Assembly (NCBI RefSeq): GCF_025377685.1
Contig: NZ_JACEHK010000015.1
Location: 186,001-250,000 of the forward strand
DNA: 64,000 bases
DNA from: Anaerobacillus sp. CMMVII
Lineage (GTDB): Bacteria > Bacillota > Bacilli > Bacillales > Anaerobacillaceae
Reading direction: 5' to 3'
The translations under genes were made by a program, and so were the position numbers. Shown one piece after another: positions 28,198-36,961 of the stretch; the first letter of the stretch is position 1, and each line of letters starts with the position of its first letter. The notes beneath the pieces are model-generated. The model was not told the origin of the DNA. It did no database searches and worked only from the letters and a program-made list of their open reading frames with translations.

Positions 28198-28539
28198 TTA
28201 CGGAAAAAAGCCATCCTGTTCCTCTATTGAAAAATAATAACGCATTTCTTGAACGGCTTCCTGTAAATGACTAGGAGCAGTGTTGGATTGTGCTAGGCGT
28301 TCTAATTCATCATAGCAAGAATGTAATAAATTTTCAGGCGTTTGAAGGTTAATTGCTAGTTCAGTGGCAGGTCTAGAGACGACCTTATCTGTTAACTGTT
28401 CTACATCTTCTTCCTGTAAGGTTTCTAACTTCTCTTTTGCTTGTAGTAAGTTAGTTTTAACATCTTCTGACATTTGACCTGTATAATTTTCTAGCTGTTC
28501 TATTATATGAAGCATTCTCGCTTTTCTAGAAATTGTCAC
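28198..28539 (-). CDS. Conserved-looking small helical protein, unknown function
   Basis: A 113-residue acidic, mostly helical, soluble protein without membrane segments or cysteine motifs (one Cys). The GTG start at 28539 follows AAAGGGTGAGAAAAC, a proper ribosome binding site, and codon use resembles the neighbours. The sequence (LENYTGQMSEDVKTNLLQA, later LHSCYDELERLAQS) suggests a helical bundle. I do not recognise the family. It stands alone between a family B repeat and the HD-GYP gene, divergent from the latter. Confidence 0.6.
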   Translation of the reverse strand: MTISRKARMLHIIEQLENYTGQMSEDVKTNLLQAKEKLETLQEEDVEQLTDKVVSRPATELAINLQTPENLLHSCYDELERLAQSNTAPSHLQEAVQEMRYYFSIEEQDGFFP

Positions 28540-28756
28540 GTTTTCTCACCCTTTCATAAAAGTGGATAGTCATGGTGTTAGTATTCTACATTGATTGGAA
28601 ATTATGACTAATCTGGAGAAAGAACACTTTCTAGAAGGTTAATTTGAGTATTTTTAATCTTATACAAAAAGTAACTTTAGTAAAAGGTACTACCACTGTA
28701 TACTAATAATTAGCGTAAATCTTTTTAAATGATATTGGGTGGGAGTGGATAACCCT

Positions 28757-29698
28757 ATGGAGGAAATAAGTTTTGACCTTGTTGGGAAAGTATTAGAGGA
28801 AGATATTGTTTCAGACCTTAATATTTTGTTATTAAAAAAAGGTTCGGTATTAACAGAGACCAATATTCTATTGTTAAAGAAACATAACTATAAAAAAGTA
28901 AATGTTTCGGAAGATGTTTCTTTTAGTGGCATCTATTTAAAGTTTGTTCAGCAAATTGAACAGCTCTTTACTGAGATAAACGAATTAAAGGATATTGATA
29001 TTACAGAATGGTTTGAAGAAAATCAGCGTATTATTAGTGAAGTTCAACCAGTAGCAAGCTTTATTGATCAATTGTATCAAATGAAAACGGAACACACGTT
29101 ACCTAGGCATAGCGCAAATGTAGGCTTACTTGCTTTTTACATAGGAAAACTATTGAGATACTCAATGAAAAATAAGATAATTCTTTGGCAAATGGGAGTT
29201 GTCCACGATATTGGTAAAGTGAAAGTACCAAGCAAGATGATAACCCACCCTGAAATTGGTTGGTCAATGTTAAAGGAAGTAAAAGGTGTTAATGCTCAGA
29301 TGCTCAATGCCGCAAGACAGCATCATGAATGTATCGATGGCTCAGGGTACCCTAAGGGTGTTAATATAAAATATTTATCAGTCATGGTACAAATCATCTC
29401 AGTTGCAAATACAATTAATAATTTCCTTGTGAAAAATGAGAACATCTTTTCTTTAATAAACTACCTTATCGATGAAACGAAGAAAAACAAATTAAATCCA
29501 GCCATCATTATCCCTTTTGTCCGGCACATACTTGGAAATTCTGTTGGAAAACATGTGATGTTAAATGACAAAACAGTGGCTGAAATTGTATTTATTCATG
29601 AAAATGAACCATCACAACCATTGGTTCACATAAAAAATACTGATGTTTACGTTGATTTAAGAAAAGATCATCTACTAGAAATCATCGCGTTTGCCTAG
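28757..29698 (+). CDS. HD-GYP domain protein, probable c-di-GMP phosphodiesterase
   Basis: Hydrolyses cyclic di-GMP if active. The N-terminal part (about residues 1-100) is a small domain seen in Bacillus HD-GYP proteins; the HD-GYP domain follows with RHSANVG, VVHDIGK, THPEIG and HHECIDGSGYPKG, so all metal ligands are visible. Between HDIGK and THPEIG only nine residues (VKVPSKMI and one more) separate the motifs where relatives have about 25, an in-frame shortening of a surface helix. The ATG at 28757 follows GGTGGGAGTGG; GTG codons at 28739 and 28745 are alternatives. A decayed relative of its C-terminus lies at 36713-36961. Confidence 0.85.
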   Translation: MEEISFDLVGKVLEEDIVSDLNILLLKKGSVLTETNILLLKKHNYKKVNVSEDVSFSGIYLKFVQQIEQLFTEINELKDIDITEWFEENQRIISEVQPVASFIDQLYQMKTEHTLPRHSANVGLLAFYIGKLLRYSMKNKIILWQMGVVHDIGKVKVPSKMITHPEIGWSMLKEVKGVNAQMLNAARQHHECIDGSGYPKGVNIKYLSVMVQIISVANTINNFLVKNENIFSLINYLIDETKKNKLNPAIIIPFVRHILGNSVGKHVMLNDKTVAEIVFIHENEPSQPLVHIKNTDVYVDLRKDHLLEIIAFA

Positions 29699-29704
29699 GA
29701 AAGT

Positions 29705-29739
29705 AAAAAAGATGAGCATTGTGCCTCATCTTTTTTTTG
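29705..29739. terminator. Bidirectional terminator between HD-GYP and rluF
   Basis: AAAAAAGATGAG pairs with CTCATCTTTTTT, with A and T runs on both sides. The rluF stop codon lies within the right arm on the minus strand. Confidence 0.88.
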
Positions 29740-30442
29740 GTTCATAATTTAGCTCACTAAATAATTCATTAAGTTCGGATTTGGTCAAATCTCGCCACTG
29801 TCCTTTTCCAAGTCCATCTAAATGAATGTTCATAATTCTAATACGTTGCAGCCTACGAACTTGGTAACCTAGAGCAGAGCACATGCGGCGAATTTGTCTA
29901 TTTAACCCTTGGGTTAAAACAATTCGAAAAACCTGATTAGAGATTTTTGTTACTTTGCAAGGGAGTGTCTTAGTATCCAAAATTTCTACGCCTTCAGCCA
30001 TCTTTTTTAGGAATGATGAAGTAATGGGCTTATCGACGGTAACGATATATTCCTTCTCATGCTTATTTTCGACTCGTAAAATCTCGTTTACAATATCGCC
30101 ATCATTTGTTAGAAGAATTAACCCCTCAGATTCCTTATCAAGTCGACCAATATGAAAAATCCGCAATGGATGATTGACAAAATCTACAATATTTCCTTTC
30201 ACATGTCTTTCTGTTGTACTTGTTATGCCAACAGGTTTATTCAGTGCGATATAGACATTCTCTGTCTCCACCTGCACTGGCTTATTATCAACGCGAACAT
30301 CATCACCAGGAGAAACTTTACTTCCTAATTCAGCAACGACTCCGTTAATGGTTACTCGTTTATCTGCAACCCACTTGTCAGCTTCTCTCCTAGAAGTAAT
30401 TCCAGATTCGCTTATATACTTATTTATCCGCAAAGAAAACAC
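29726..30442 (-). CDS. rluF: 23S rRNA pseudouridine synthase RluF type
   Basis: A 238-residue RsuA-family pseudouridine synthase. It has an N-terminal S4 RNA-binding domain (about residues 1-62, [13 protein letters not shown]) and a catalytic domain with [10 protein letters not shown], where Asp102 is the nucleophile. The C-terminal phrase [20 protein letters not shown] and [17 protein letters not shown] are characteristic of RluF, which modifies U2604 of 23S rRNA, rather than RluB or RsuA. It is a single gene with divergent neighbour at 30625 and convergent neighbour upstream of the shared terminator. Confidence 0.88.
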   Translation of the reverse strand: MFSLRINKYISESGITSRREADKWVADKRVTINGVVAELGSKVSPGDDVRVDNKPVQVETENVYIALNKPVGITSTTERHVKGNIVDFVNHPLRIFHIGRLDKESEGLILLTNDGDIVNEILRVENKHEKEYIVTVDKPITSSFLKKMAEGVEILDTKTLPCKVTKISNQVFRIVLTQGLNRQIRRMCSALGYQVRRLQRIRIMNIHLDGLGKGQWRDLTKSELNELFSELNYEPKKR

Positions 30443-30624
30443 ACCTTTAAGTTTATTGTTACTATTTAATTTAACTTAATTAGCTACCTAGATACAAGTG
30501 GCGTTACCATTTTTTCAGGAACAAAAGCCTCAAACTTGATATTTTAGAGGGAATATGGATTTGTATAATGCCAGATTAATGTTTTGGGAAACATAAAAGT
30601 AGAAACTACTGCGGAGGTAATAAA

Positions 30625-31716
30625 ATGAAAGTAGCGATTATGGGCGCAGGTCTATCAGGTTTGACTTGTGCAATAATGTTGGAAAGACATGGTATTAAGC
30701 CAACTATTTTCGAGTCGAGAACCCAAGTAGGTGATCGGTTCATTAATGGTGAGGCGTTTTTATCGTTACTAACGAGACCGATTAACGATTCCTTTCAATA
30801 TTTATCAGATGAATATCAATTGTATCTAAGACCCACTGGTTCCATAAATCAAATTATCATAAACTCTGAAAACGAACAGGCTAGCATTAAAGAACATGTC
30901 GGGTTTGTCAACATCAGAGGGCGTCATAAGCTTTCACTAGAAGCTCAACTTGCAGAACAGGTCAAATCAGACATTCTTTTTAACTCTAAACATTCCTATG
31001 AAGAGCTGTTACAAGAATATAGCCATGTCATTATGGCAACGGGTGATGCCGAGTACGCAATGAAACTTCAAAATTTTCGAGAAGACCTCTCAGTTAGTCT
31101 AAAAGGAGCGACGATAGAAGGGAATTTTGATCGTTTTTCAGTACTAGTTTGGCTTGACAATACAATGGCTCCTAAAGGCTATGGATATTTACTTCCTTTT
31201 TCAGACACTGAGGCTAACATCGTCATTGCCCATCCAGATTTGCAGGAAGGTCAGGAAGAGTTGGTTACTAAATTCTGGGAGCGTTTTTACGATCGAGTTT
31301 GTAGTGAATTAGGTCAAACGTTAAGAATTACAGATCAGTTTCAAATACATAACTATAAACTTGGGATCTGTAAATCAGCAAGAATAGGAAATACATTTTT
31401 TACTGGGAATTGTTTTGGGTCGGCGATGCCGTTTCTAGGTTTCGGTCAATTTGCAGCCATTCTTACTGGAATTTATGCAGCTTACGATCTTTGTGGATAC
31501 GGAAAGTATGAAGACTATACTAAGATCCTTAAGAAAAGCTATGATTATTCATTAACATTACGTCGTGGGATGGAGCACCTGACGAACCAAAATTTTGATT
31601 TTATTGTAAAGCACTTAAACGGTTATGTTGGTGATAAACTATTCCGGCCAAGTAAACATAATCCTTTGAAAACACTAAGTTACTTAGTAAGACCTTTTAT
31701 AAAAAAGGAAAGATAA
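30625..31716 (+). CDS. FAD-dependent oxidoreductase (geranylgeranyl-reductase-like fold)
   Basis: A 363-residue flavoprotein. The N-terminal dinucleotide-binding motif is IMGAGLSGLTCAIMLERHG, and the FAD-contacting IMATGDA occurs near residue 135. A GNCFGSAMPFLGFGQ loop later resembles the third FAD motif of p-hydroxybenzoate hydroxylase and geranylgeranyl reductase families. The ATG follows TGCGGAGGTAATAAA. There are no partner genes, so the substrate is unknown; lipid or isoprenoid reduction is only a guess from the fold. Confidence 0.75.
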   Translation: MKVAIMGAGLSGLTCAIMLERHGIKPTIFESRTQVGDRFINGEAFLSLLTRPINDSFQYLSDEYQLYLRPTGSINQIIINSENEQASIKEHVGFVNIRGRHKLSLEAQLAEQVKSDILFNSKHSYEELLQEYSHVIMATGDAEYAMKLQNFREDLSVSLKGATIEGNFDRFSVLVWLDNTMAPKGYGYLLPFSDTEANIVIAHPDLQEGQEELVTKFWERFYDRVCSELGQTLRITDQFQIHNYKLGICKSARIGNTFFTGNCFGSAMPFLGFGQFAAILTGIYAAYDLCGYGKYEDYTKILKKSYDYSLTLRRGMEHLTNQNFDFIVKHLNGYVGDKLFRPSKHNPLKTLSYLVRPFIKKER

Positions 31717-31767
31717 ATCTATTTCTAGCAAGTAGAATGACTATTGCAAAGCCGTTGATAAATAATA

Positions 31768-31798
31768 AGGCCCACCAAGTAAAATTGGTAGGCTTTTG
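31768..31798 (+). terminator. Terminator after the FAD oxidoreductase
   Basis: GCCCACCAA and TTGGTAGGC pair with one mismatch and are followed by TTTTG. Confidence 0.65.
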
Positions 31799-31835
31799 TT
31801 AAAAGATAAGAAAGCATATGCGTTTTTAGTACTTG

Positions 31836-32058
31836 GTGTCTAGCTTCAGGCGCCATCTGCTCCTGCGGTTACTCGTCGCAAAAAAACATCTGCTCCTGCG
31901 GTTACTCGTCGCAAAGGTGCAGAGAAGGTTGACTCATGGAAGTTCTTGGCTCGAGGTCAAATAACCTGCCAGATATAAAAGTGAAAAGCGCACTTTTAAT
32001 CTGACAGAACATTTGCTTGTCGCCGATAGGCGGGCGCCTTGCGCTTTTGTTATAAGAT
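31836..32058 (+). repeat. Family B mosaic repeat, copy 3, with a 33-bp tandem duplication
   Basis: It begins GGTGTCTAGCTTCAG and ends GGCGCCTTGCGCTTTTG. A module containing TGCTCCTGCGGTTACTCGTC occurs twice in tandem (31854 and 31887) and is inverted relative to the equivalent module in copies 1 and 2. The core is GGCTCGAGGTCAAATAACC. An internal inverted pair, AAAGTG...GCGCACTTTT, is also present. Confidence 0.75.
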
Positions 32059-32214
32059 AAGAATGGATAAAATTTCAACGTATTAACTGTCTAGCTCCAC
32101 CGCCCAGCCCCTCGAGGTCAAATAACCTTCGAGAATAAAAGTGAAAGAGCACACTTTTTTCCTCGAAGAACATTTGCTTGTCGGGGCTAAAATGGGCGCC
32201 TTGCGCTTTTCTTA
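32059..32214 (+). repeat. Family B mosaic repeat, copy 4
   Basis: It follows copy 3 directly. The leader (GATAAGAATGGATAAAATTT), CTGTCTAGCTCC, the core CAGCCCCTCGAGGTCA, and the end GGCGCCTTGCGCTTTTC are all present, but the module between SCTCC and the core is nearly absent. It ends at the stop codon of the next minus-strand gene. No protein-coding gene was seen between 31717 and 32214. Confidence 0.8.
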
Positions 32215-32487
32215 TTATGAACCAGTCGATTGGTCACTATTTGCAAACTTTTTCATGTACTTTGTAAGATTAAATTTCATTTTCTTTTCCGCAAGTGCGT
32301 AATAAAAAAATATTGGTGATAAAAAATTAAAGCCAAATACAATTACAATAATAAGCCAAATCATCCACTCAGTGTTTATCACATTTTGGTAAATCCAAGT
32401 ATTATATAGCCACAATCTTATAACCCCCCACAAGATTATTAAAACAGTTTTCTCAATTGCTTTTAAAATAGTTGGTAAAGACATCAT
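32215..32487 (-). CDS. Small membrane protein, unknown function
   Basis: A 90-residue hydrophobic protein with two or three membrane segments (VLIILWGVIRLWLY and EWMIWLIIVIVFGFNF are clear) and a basic C-terminal tail. The start at 32487 has no strong ribosome binding site. The 3' end abuts a family B repeat, so the original C-terminus may have been replaced. It is divergent from the first germinant-receptor operon. I do not recognise it and it may be a remnant. Confidence 0.45.
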   Translation of the reverse strand: MMSLPTILKAIEKTVLIILWGVIRLWLYNTWIYQNVINTEWMIWLIIVIVFGFNFLSPIFFYYALAEKKMKFNLTKYMKKFANSDQSTGS

Positions 32488-32610
32488 ATATCAAAGTCTC
32501 AGGCATTTTGGCCTCTTACAGCTACATTTCCATCAAAATATTTTACCCATCTATTGGTAATACTAATTGAAATTGGTAATAGTATTTTCTCTTCAGAGGA
32601 GTTTTCATAC

Positions 32611-34143
32611 ATGGACATCAAAGAAAGGCTAGCCCAAGAAGTTTTTTTGCGGCTAAAAAAAAATGTTGAAGAGGTAGAGGTCATATTAGGAAATTCTTCA
32701 GACTTAGTAAAACGAGAATTTTCTACAATGGAACCAATGAATTTAGATTGTTGTCTTCTTTATATTGAAGGATTAATAGATACAAGTATCATCGACCAGA
32801 CTATACTCTCGCCACTATTAAACAACAACCAAAAATACGATGTTTTAGATAAGTTATCAACTGAAGAAAAAGTTAACACGCTTGAGAAAAAGCTGTTACT
32901 CATTTCCTCACTTAGTACTGCGACTAAATTAGAAGAAGTAATTGATAAGTTACTAGCAGGAAATACAATTCTATTTTTAGACCACTCTGAAAAGGCTTTT
33001 GTTCTTCCCACCCAAGGGTGGGAGACTCGAGGAATTGAAGAACCGCAAACAGAAACGGTGATAAGGGGTCCGAGGGACGGTTTCGTAGAGTCAATTCGAA
33101 CAAATATTGCGTTAGTTAGAAGAAGAATAAGAGATCCAATGTTTCGCCTTATCTCCATGCAAATTGGTAAGCGATCAAAGACAGATATTGGAATTCTATA
33201 CATTGAAGGATTAGTAAGAGAAGGATTAGTTGATGAAGTCTTACAACGGTTAAACAAAATTGAGATCGATGCAATACTAGAAAGTAATTATGTTGAAGAA
33301 CTTATTTCAGATACGCCATCTTCGCCATTTCTGACAGCCCAGGGAACTGAAAGACCGGACAAAATTGCGGCAGGTTTGTATGAAGGGAAAGTTGCCATCC
33401 TTGTCGATAATACACCTTTTGCATTACTAGTTCCGACCCATTTTTGGTCGTTTCTCAGTGCTAGTGATGATTACTATACACACTTTTGGATGGCTGCTTT
33501 TTTTCGTTTTATTCGTTATACAGCGTTTATTATTAGTTTAACGCTTCCATCGCTTTTTGTATTGTTAGTCAGCTTTCATCAAGAAATGATTCCTACACCG
33601 TTAGCAATTACGATTGCGGCTGGTCGAGAAATAGTCCCTCTTCCAGTGTTACTTGAAGCAATTATTATGGAATTAGCGTTCGAGTTAATGAGAGAAGCGG
33701 GACTACGAATGCCTAAGCCAATTGGTCAAGCAGTTAGTATTGTCGGCTCATTAATTATCGGTCAAGCTGCGGTGGAAGCGGGGTTAGTCTCACCAATTAT
33801 GGTCATTGTTGTGGCAACAACCGGAATAGCCTCATTTGCCATTCCAAATTATTTTGCTTCTGTTTCAGTTCGTTTAGTTCGTTTTCCAATATTACTTGCA
33901 TCGGGTTTACTTGGTTTATTAGGTTTTGCAACTGTTTTTGTTGTTGTTCTGATCCATGCTCTATCTTTGCGTTCTTTTGGGGAACCGTACTTAGCGCCAA
34001 TCTTTCCATTTAATGCCTCAGATCAAAAAGATACGCTATTTAGAAGTCCACTTTGGACAATGGGTAAAAGACCGAAGGATGTAAAAGAGAATAATGAAAG
34101 ACAGGATAAAAATCAGAAGCCATCTCCAAATGGCGATGGCTAA
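32611..34143 (+). CDS. GerA-family germinant receptor subunit A (operon 1)
   Basis: The A subunit of a spore germinant receptor in the inner spore membrane, 510 residues. The N-terminal soluble domain has two subdomains and the family phrase EPQTETVIRGPRDGFVESI, followed by NIALVRRRIRD. The C-terminal part has about five membrane helices with LLEAIIMELAFELMREAGLR and IGQAVSIVGSLIIGQAAVEAG. The open frame extends to a TTG at 32554, but the ATG at 32611 follows TCAGAGGAGTTTTCATAC and is clearly better. It heads the operon order A-C-B. The nutrient it detects cannot be predicted. Confidence 0.92.
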   Translation: MDIKERLAQEVFLRLKKNVEEVEVILGNSSDLVKREFSTMEPMNLDCCLLYIEGLIDTSIIDQTILSPLLNNNQKYDVLDKLSTEEKVNTLEKKLLLISSLSTATKLEEVIDKLLAGNTILFLDHSEKAFVLPTQGWETRGIEEPQTETVIRGPRDGFVESIRTNIALVRRRIRDPMFRLISMQIGKRSKTDIGILYIEGLVREGLVDEVLQRLNKIEIDAILESNYVEELISDTPSSPFLTAQGTERPDKIAAGLYEGKVAILVDNTPFALLVPTHFWSFLSASDDYYTHFWMAAFFRFIRYTAFIISLTLPSLFVLLVSFHQEMIPTPLAITIAAGREIVPLPVLLEAIIMELAFELMREAGLRMPKPIGQAVSIVGSLIIGQAAVEAGLVSPIMVIVVATTGIASFAIPNYFASVSVRLVRFPILLASGLLGLLGFATVFVVVLIHALSLRSFGEPYLAPIFPFNASDQKDTLFRSPLWTMGKRPKDVKENNERQDKNQKPSPNGDG

Positions 34144-34174
34144 TCGAGAGTTGCATCATCAAAGGGTGAAATTG

Positions 34175-35356
34175 ATGGAGAAAATTAACTTAGTGAGAGT
34201 CCTTATGTTATTGCTATTGCTATCAGGCTGCTTAGGGAAAGAAGAAATAAACGATCTTGCCCTTGTGATGGCGGTAGGGATAGATAAAGGGGAAAATGGT
34301 GATATTTGGATTACCACTCAGGTGGCTAGACCTGCTGATGTAAGAGGAACTACTGGATCTGCAGGTGGGGAACCGATCTGGACAGCTACTGGAGAAGGGA
34401 AAACGATTTTTGAAGCAATTCGAAATTTGGCTAAGTTCTCCTCGAGAAGGATTTATTGGGGGCATAATATGATCATTGTTGTGAGTGAAGAAGTTGCAAG
34501 GGAAGGTATTGTGGATATTATTGACTTTTTTACAAGAAACAATGAGTTACGGATGAGAACGTGGATTGTAGTTACAGAAAAAAAGGCCAATGAAATCGTG
34601 GCAGCAAAAACTGGAATTGAAGTGGTTCCCGGAAATGCCATTGATCGCCTTTTTCGTTTTAGCCCAATAGTTGCGGAAGCACCAAGAAGCAATGTCATGG
34701 CGTTATCGGCTGGTTATGTTGGTGAACATGTTCATCCTTATTTGGCACTAGTACATCTAATCTCAAGGGGAGTGGATGAAGCAAACCCTCAGGAGTTTGG
34801 GAGTATTCCACAAGTAGAGTTGTCGGGAACAGCTATTTTTCGAAAAGATAAGATGGTAGGTAAGTTAAATTCGCGGGAAAGTCGTGGATTTTTGTGGTTT
34901 ACTGAAACCGTTGACGATGCAATTATTCCTCTCACCTGTCCAGATGAGGAAGGTTGGGTAAGTGTTGAATTACGCGATAATTCATTTAAGCTGACTCCCA
35001 TTTATAAGGAGGGGAAAGTAAGCTTTGAAGCAACGATAAAGTCGGTGGCACATTTAGTAGAACTAGGTTGTCCGACACCGCTAGAGCATAGTGAAGTTAC
35101 GGAGAAGCTGGCGGTTCAAGCAGAAAAATATCTTAAGGAAGACATCGAGATGATGCTAGATAAAGTTCAAAAAGAATATAAGGTAGATGCGCTTAGACTC
35201 GGAAGAATGTTTCAAGCGAAATACCCTCAGCATTGGGATAAGATAAAAGAGGACTGGGAGGTAATGTTTCCAGATGTCGTAGTGAGCGTTTCTGTAAGCG
35301 TAGACATTAACAACCCACAGCTTTTAGAAAATCCAACAAGGCCTAGTAAGGATTGA
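34175..35356 (+). CDS. Ger(x)C-family germinant receptor lipoprotein (operon 1)
   Basis: The C subunit of the receptor, a lipoprotein anchored on the outer face of the inner spore membrane. The signal peptide ends LLLLLSGC with Cys19 lipidated. The mature domain contains EINDLALVMAVGIDKGENG and later RIYWGHNMIIVVSEE, both typical of Ger(x)C proteins, and the C-terminal domain ends with a VDALRLGRMFQAKYPQHWDK segment. Length is normal. The ATG at 34175 follows AAAGGGTGAAATTG. It lies between the A and B subunit genes with only 31 and 6 bases to its neighbours. Confidence 0.9.
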   Translation: MEKINLVRVLMLLLLLSGCLGKEEINDLALVMAVGIDKGENGDIWITTQVARPADVRGTTGSAGGEPIWTATGEGKTIFEAIRNLAKFSSRRIYWGHNMIIVVSEEVAREGIVDIIDFFTRNNELRMRTWIVVTEKKANEIVAAKTGIEVVPGNAIDRLFRFSPIVAEAPRSNVMALSAGYVGEHVHPYLALVHLISRGVDEANPQEFGSIPQVELSGTAIFRKDKMVGKLNSRESRGFLWFTETVDDAIIPLTCPDEEGWVSVELRDNSFKLTPIYKEGKVSFEATIKSVAHLVELGCPTPLEHSEVTEKLAVQAEKYLKEDIEMMLDKVQKEYKVDALRLGRMFQAKYPQHWDKIKEDWEVMFPDVVVSVSVSVDINNPQLLENPTRPSKD

Positions 35357-35362
35357 TCAAAA

Positions 35363-36470
35363 GTGAAAACACAAATTTCAAATGCGATGTTACTAGCGAT
35401 TATTATTAATCTTGTATATGCAAAAGCCATTGGTGTAACGCAAGGAATTTTAGCAAGGCAATCAGGCAGTGATATGTGGTTAGTAACCATTTTCTCAACC
35501 ATATTTGGTTTAATAATGATGTGGTTAACGGTGGTGATAGTTAAAAGGACTCCAGAAAAAAATATTTTAGAGCAAACAAAACTACTCATTGGCAAGTGGG
35601 GAGAGAAACTCCTTGCCTTTGTCTTATTTATCTTTTTCTTGGAGCATATGGTGGGGTTATGATTACCGTTGTTTACCATTTAATGGACTACTTTTTACCT
35701 GATATGCCAGCCTTTTTATTTGTAGTTATTACCACTTTTGTCGGGCTTTACGGTTTATTTAAGGGAGTTGAAGTAATTTCAAGGCTGGCGATTTTAGGTG
35801 TGTTTGCTATTATCGTCTTAAATGTTCTTCTTCTGTTAGGCTCTTTAGAGGATTTTCAAACATATCAATTTTACCGGTATTAAGAAATGGTTTTTTGAAC
35901 GCAGTCCAAGTAACGAAACATCATAACGCTGACTGGGCGATGGCAACACTGATGGTCGCTATCATTTTGCCTATGGTAAAACAGCAGGAAAAGTGGCTCA
36001 AATATTCAACAAAAGCAATTCTCTTCGGTGGTTTATTCATTGTAATGTGGCCAATCTTAGAGGTTGGTGTTCTTTCCCCTGAAGTTGCCGGTCAATATAT
36101 GGTAGCATGTATGCAAATGGCCAGGAGCGCAGAGATTGGACTGTTTGTTCACCGCTATGAATTGATTATGATTATTTTCTTTTCACTTTCAGCGTTGGTT
36201 CAAGTAATGATGTGCTTACTTTGTGCTTCCATCTCCGCTAAACATATGACTGGAGTTCAAAATTTAAACAAGTTATTTATTCCTGTTGCAATTATTTTAG
36301 GCTTGTTTGGCTATTGGGTTGTTGCGGATCATATTCGTGCCATGGATTTATTAACCTATTATTGGCCAAAGATTGCGATACCGATAACCTTTGGAGTCCC
36401 AATTGGTGTATTTCTATTAGGGACCATCTTAAAAAAGAAATTATCTACTACAGGTGGGGTAAGTGGATAG
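35363..36470 (+). pseudogene. GerAB-type germination permease (operon 1), two frameshifts
   Basis: The B subunit of the receptor, an amino-acid-permease-like integral membrane protein with about ten helices that probably binds the germinant. It starts at a GTG (MKTQISNAMLLAIIINLVYA). The frame breaks twice: one T is missing in the run at 35633-35637 and one in the run at 35869-35872. With both restored the sequence flows FIFFLGAYGGVMITVVYH and QFLPVLRNGFLNAVQV, as in intact homologues, to tag 36468-36470. The total, about 369 residues, is the usual size. It is probably intact in the cell. Confidence 0.87.
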
Positions 36471-36504
36471 CGGTCGTATATTTTGTTGTTTTATGGGTGC
36501 CTTA

Positions 36505-36597
36505 GAGAAATAATGAGCCGTTTAGACAAAATTTCTTGTCTTAACGGCTCATTTCTCAAAAGCCCTACTCAAAGAGTCAACCATTCGTTGGACTCCC
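36505..36597 (+). repeat. Diverged family A-like triple hairpin after ger operon 1
   Basis: Three hairpins in the same order as family A, with different sequences: GAGAAATAATGAGCCGTT / AACGGCTCATTTCTC, then ACTC-AAA-GAGT (compare ACGC-AAA-GCGT), then GAGTCAAC-CATTC-GTTGGACTC. The base changes relative to family A are largely compensatory. It follows the B-subunit stop by 34 bases and could end the transcript, although a T run is lacking. Confidence 0.6.
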
Positions 36598-36712
36598 CAA
36601 AAAAAACAAAAGAAATACTCTATAAATAATGTATCCTGAGTATTTCGTATTAAATTTGGCAAGAGCTAAAGAGATTTAGCAATCATAATTTTAGACTTCC
36701 AATTTTAATACG

Positions 36713-36961
36713 TTTGACTTAATAAAACGTTTAGTTGAAGACACACATCTAAAAGCTAAATCCAGCAATGTTATCCCATTTGTTCGCCACCTTCTTCGCA
36801 AGCATGTAATAGAACAGGTAGTACAAAGTGTGAAACTAAAGGTGAAATCGTGTTTGTTTTTTGATCATGAACCATCAAAACTAGATTTATTAATTCGCAA
36901 TCAAAACACACCGGTACATATCCATTATGCTTTAATTATTTTCACTTGCTATGGTAGGTAA
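36713..36961 (+). pseudogene. Decayed C-terminal fragment of an HD-GYP-type protein
   Basis: The open stretch reads FDLIKRLVEDTHLKAKSSNV, IPFVRHLLRKHVIEQVV and FFDHEPSKLDLLIRN. It aligns along its length with the C-terminus of the HD-GYP protein at 28757-29698 (SLINYLIDETKKNKLNPAII, IPFVRHILGNSVGKHVM). No start, ribosome binding site or HD-GYP catalytic motifs remain. Its 3' end overlaps the convergent B-subunit gene by 20 bases. It is a relic of a paralogue, not a copy error, since the sequences have diverged. Confidence 0.75.

Noticed and set aside
32536-32565. Possible sporulation sigma-G promoter before germinant-receptor operon 1 (AAATA, then AATACTA)
   Set aside because: Spacing of 18 and both elements match only loosely, and AT-rich DNA gives such matches by chance. 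No convincing sites were seen before operons 2 and 3.
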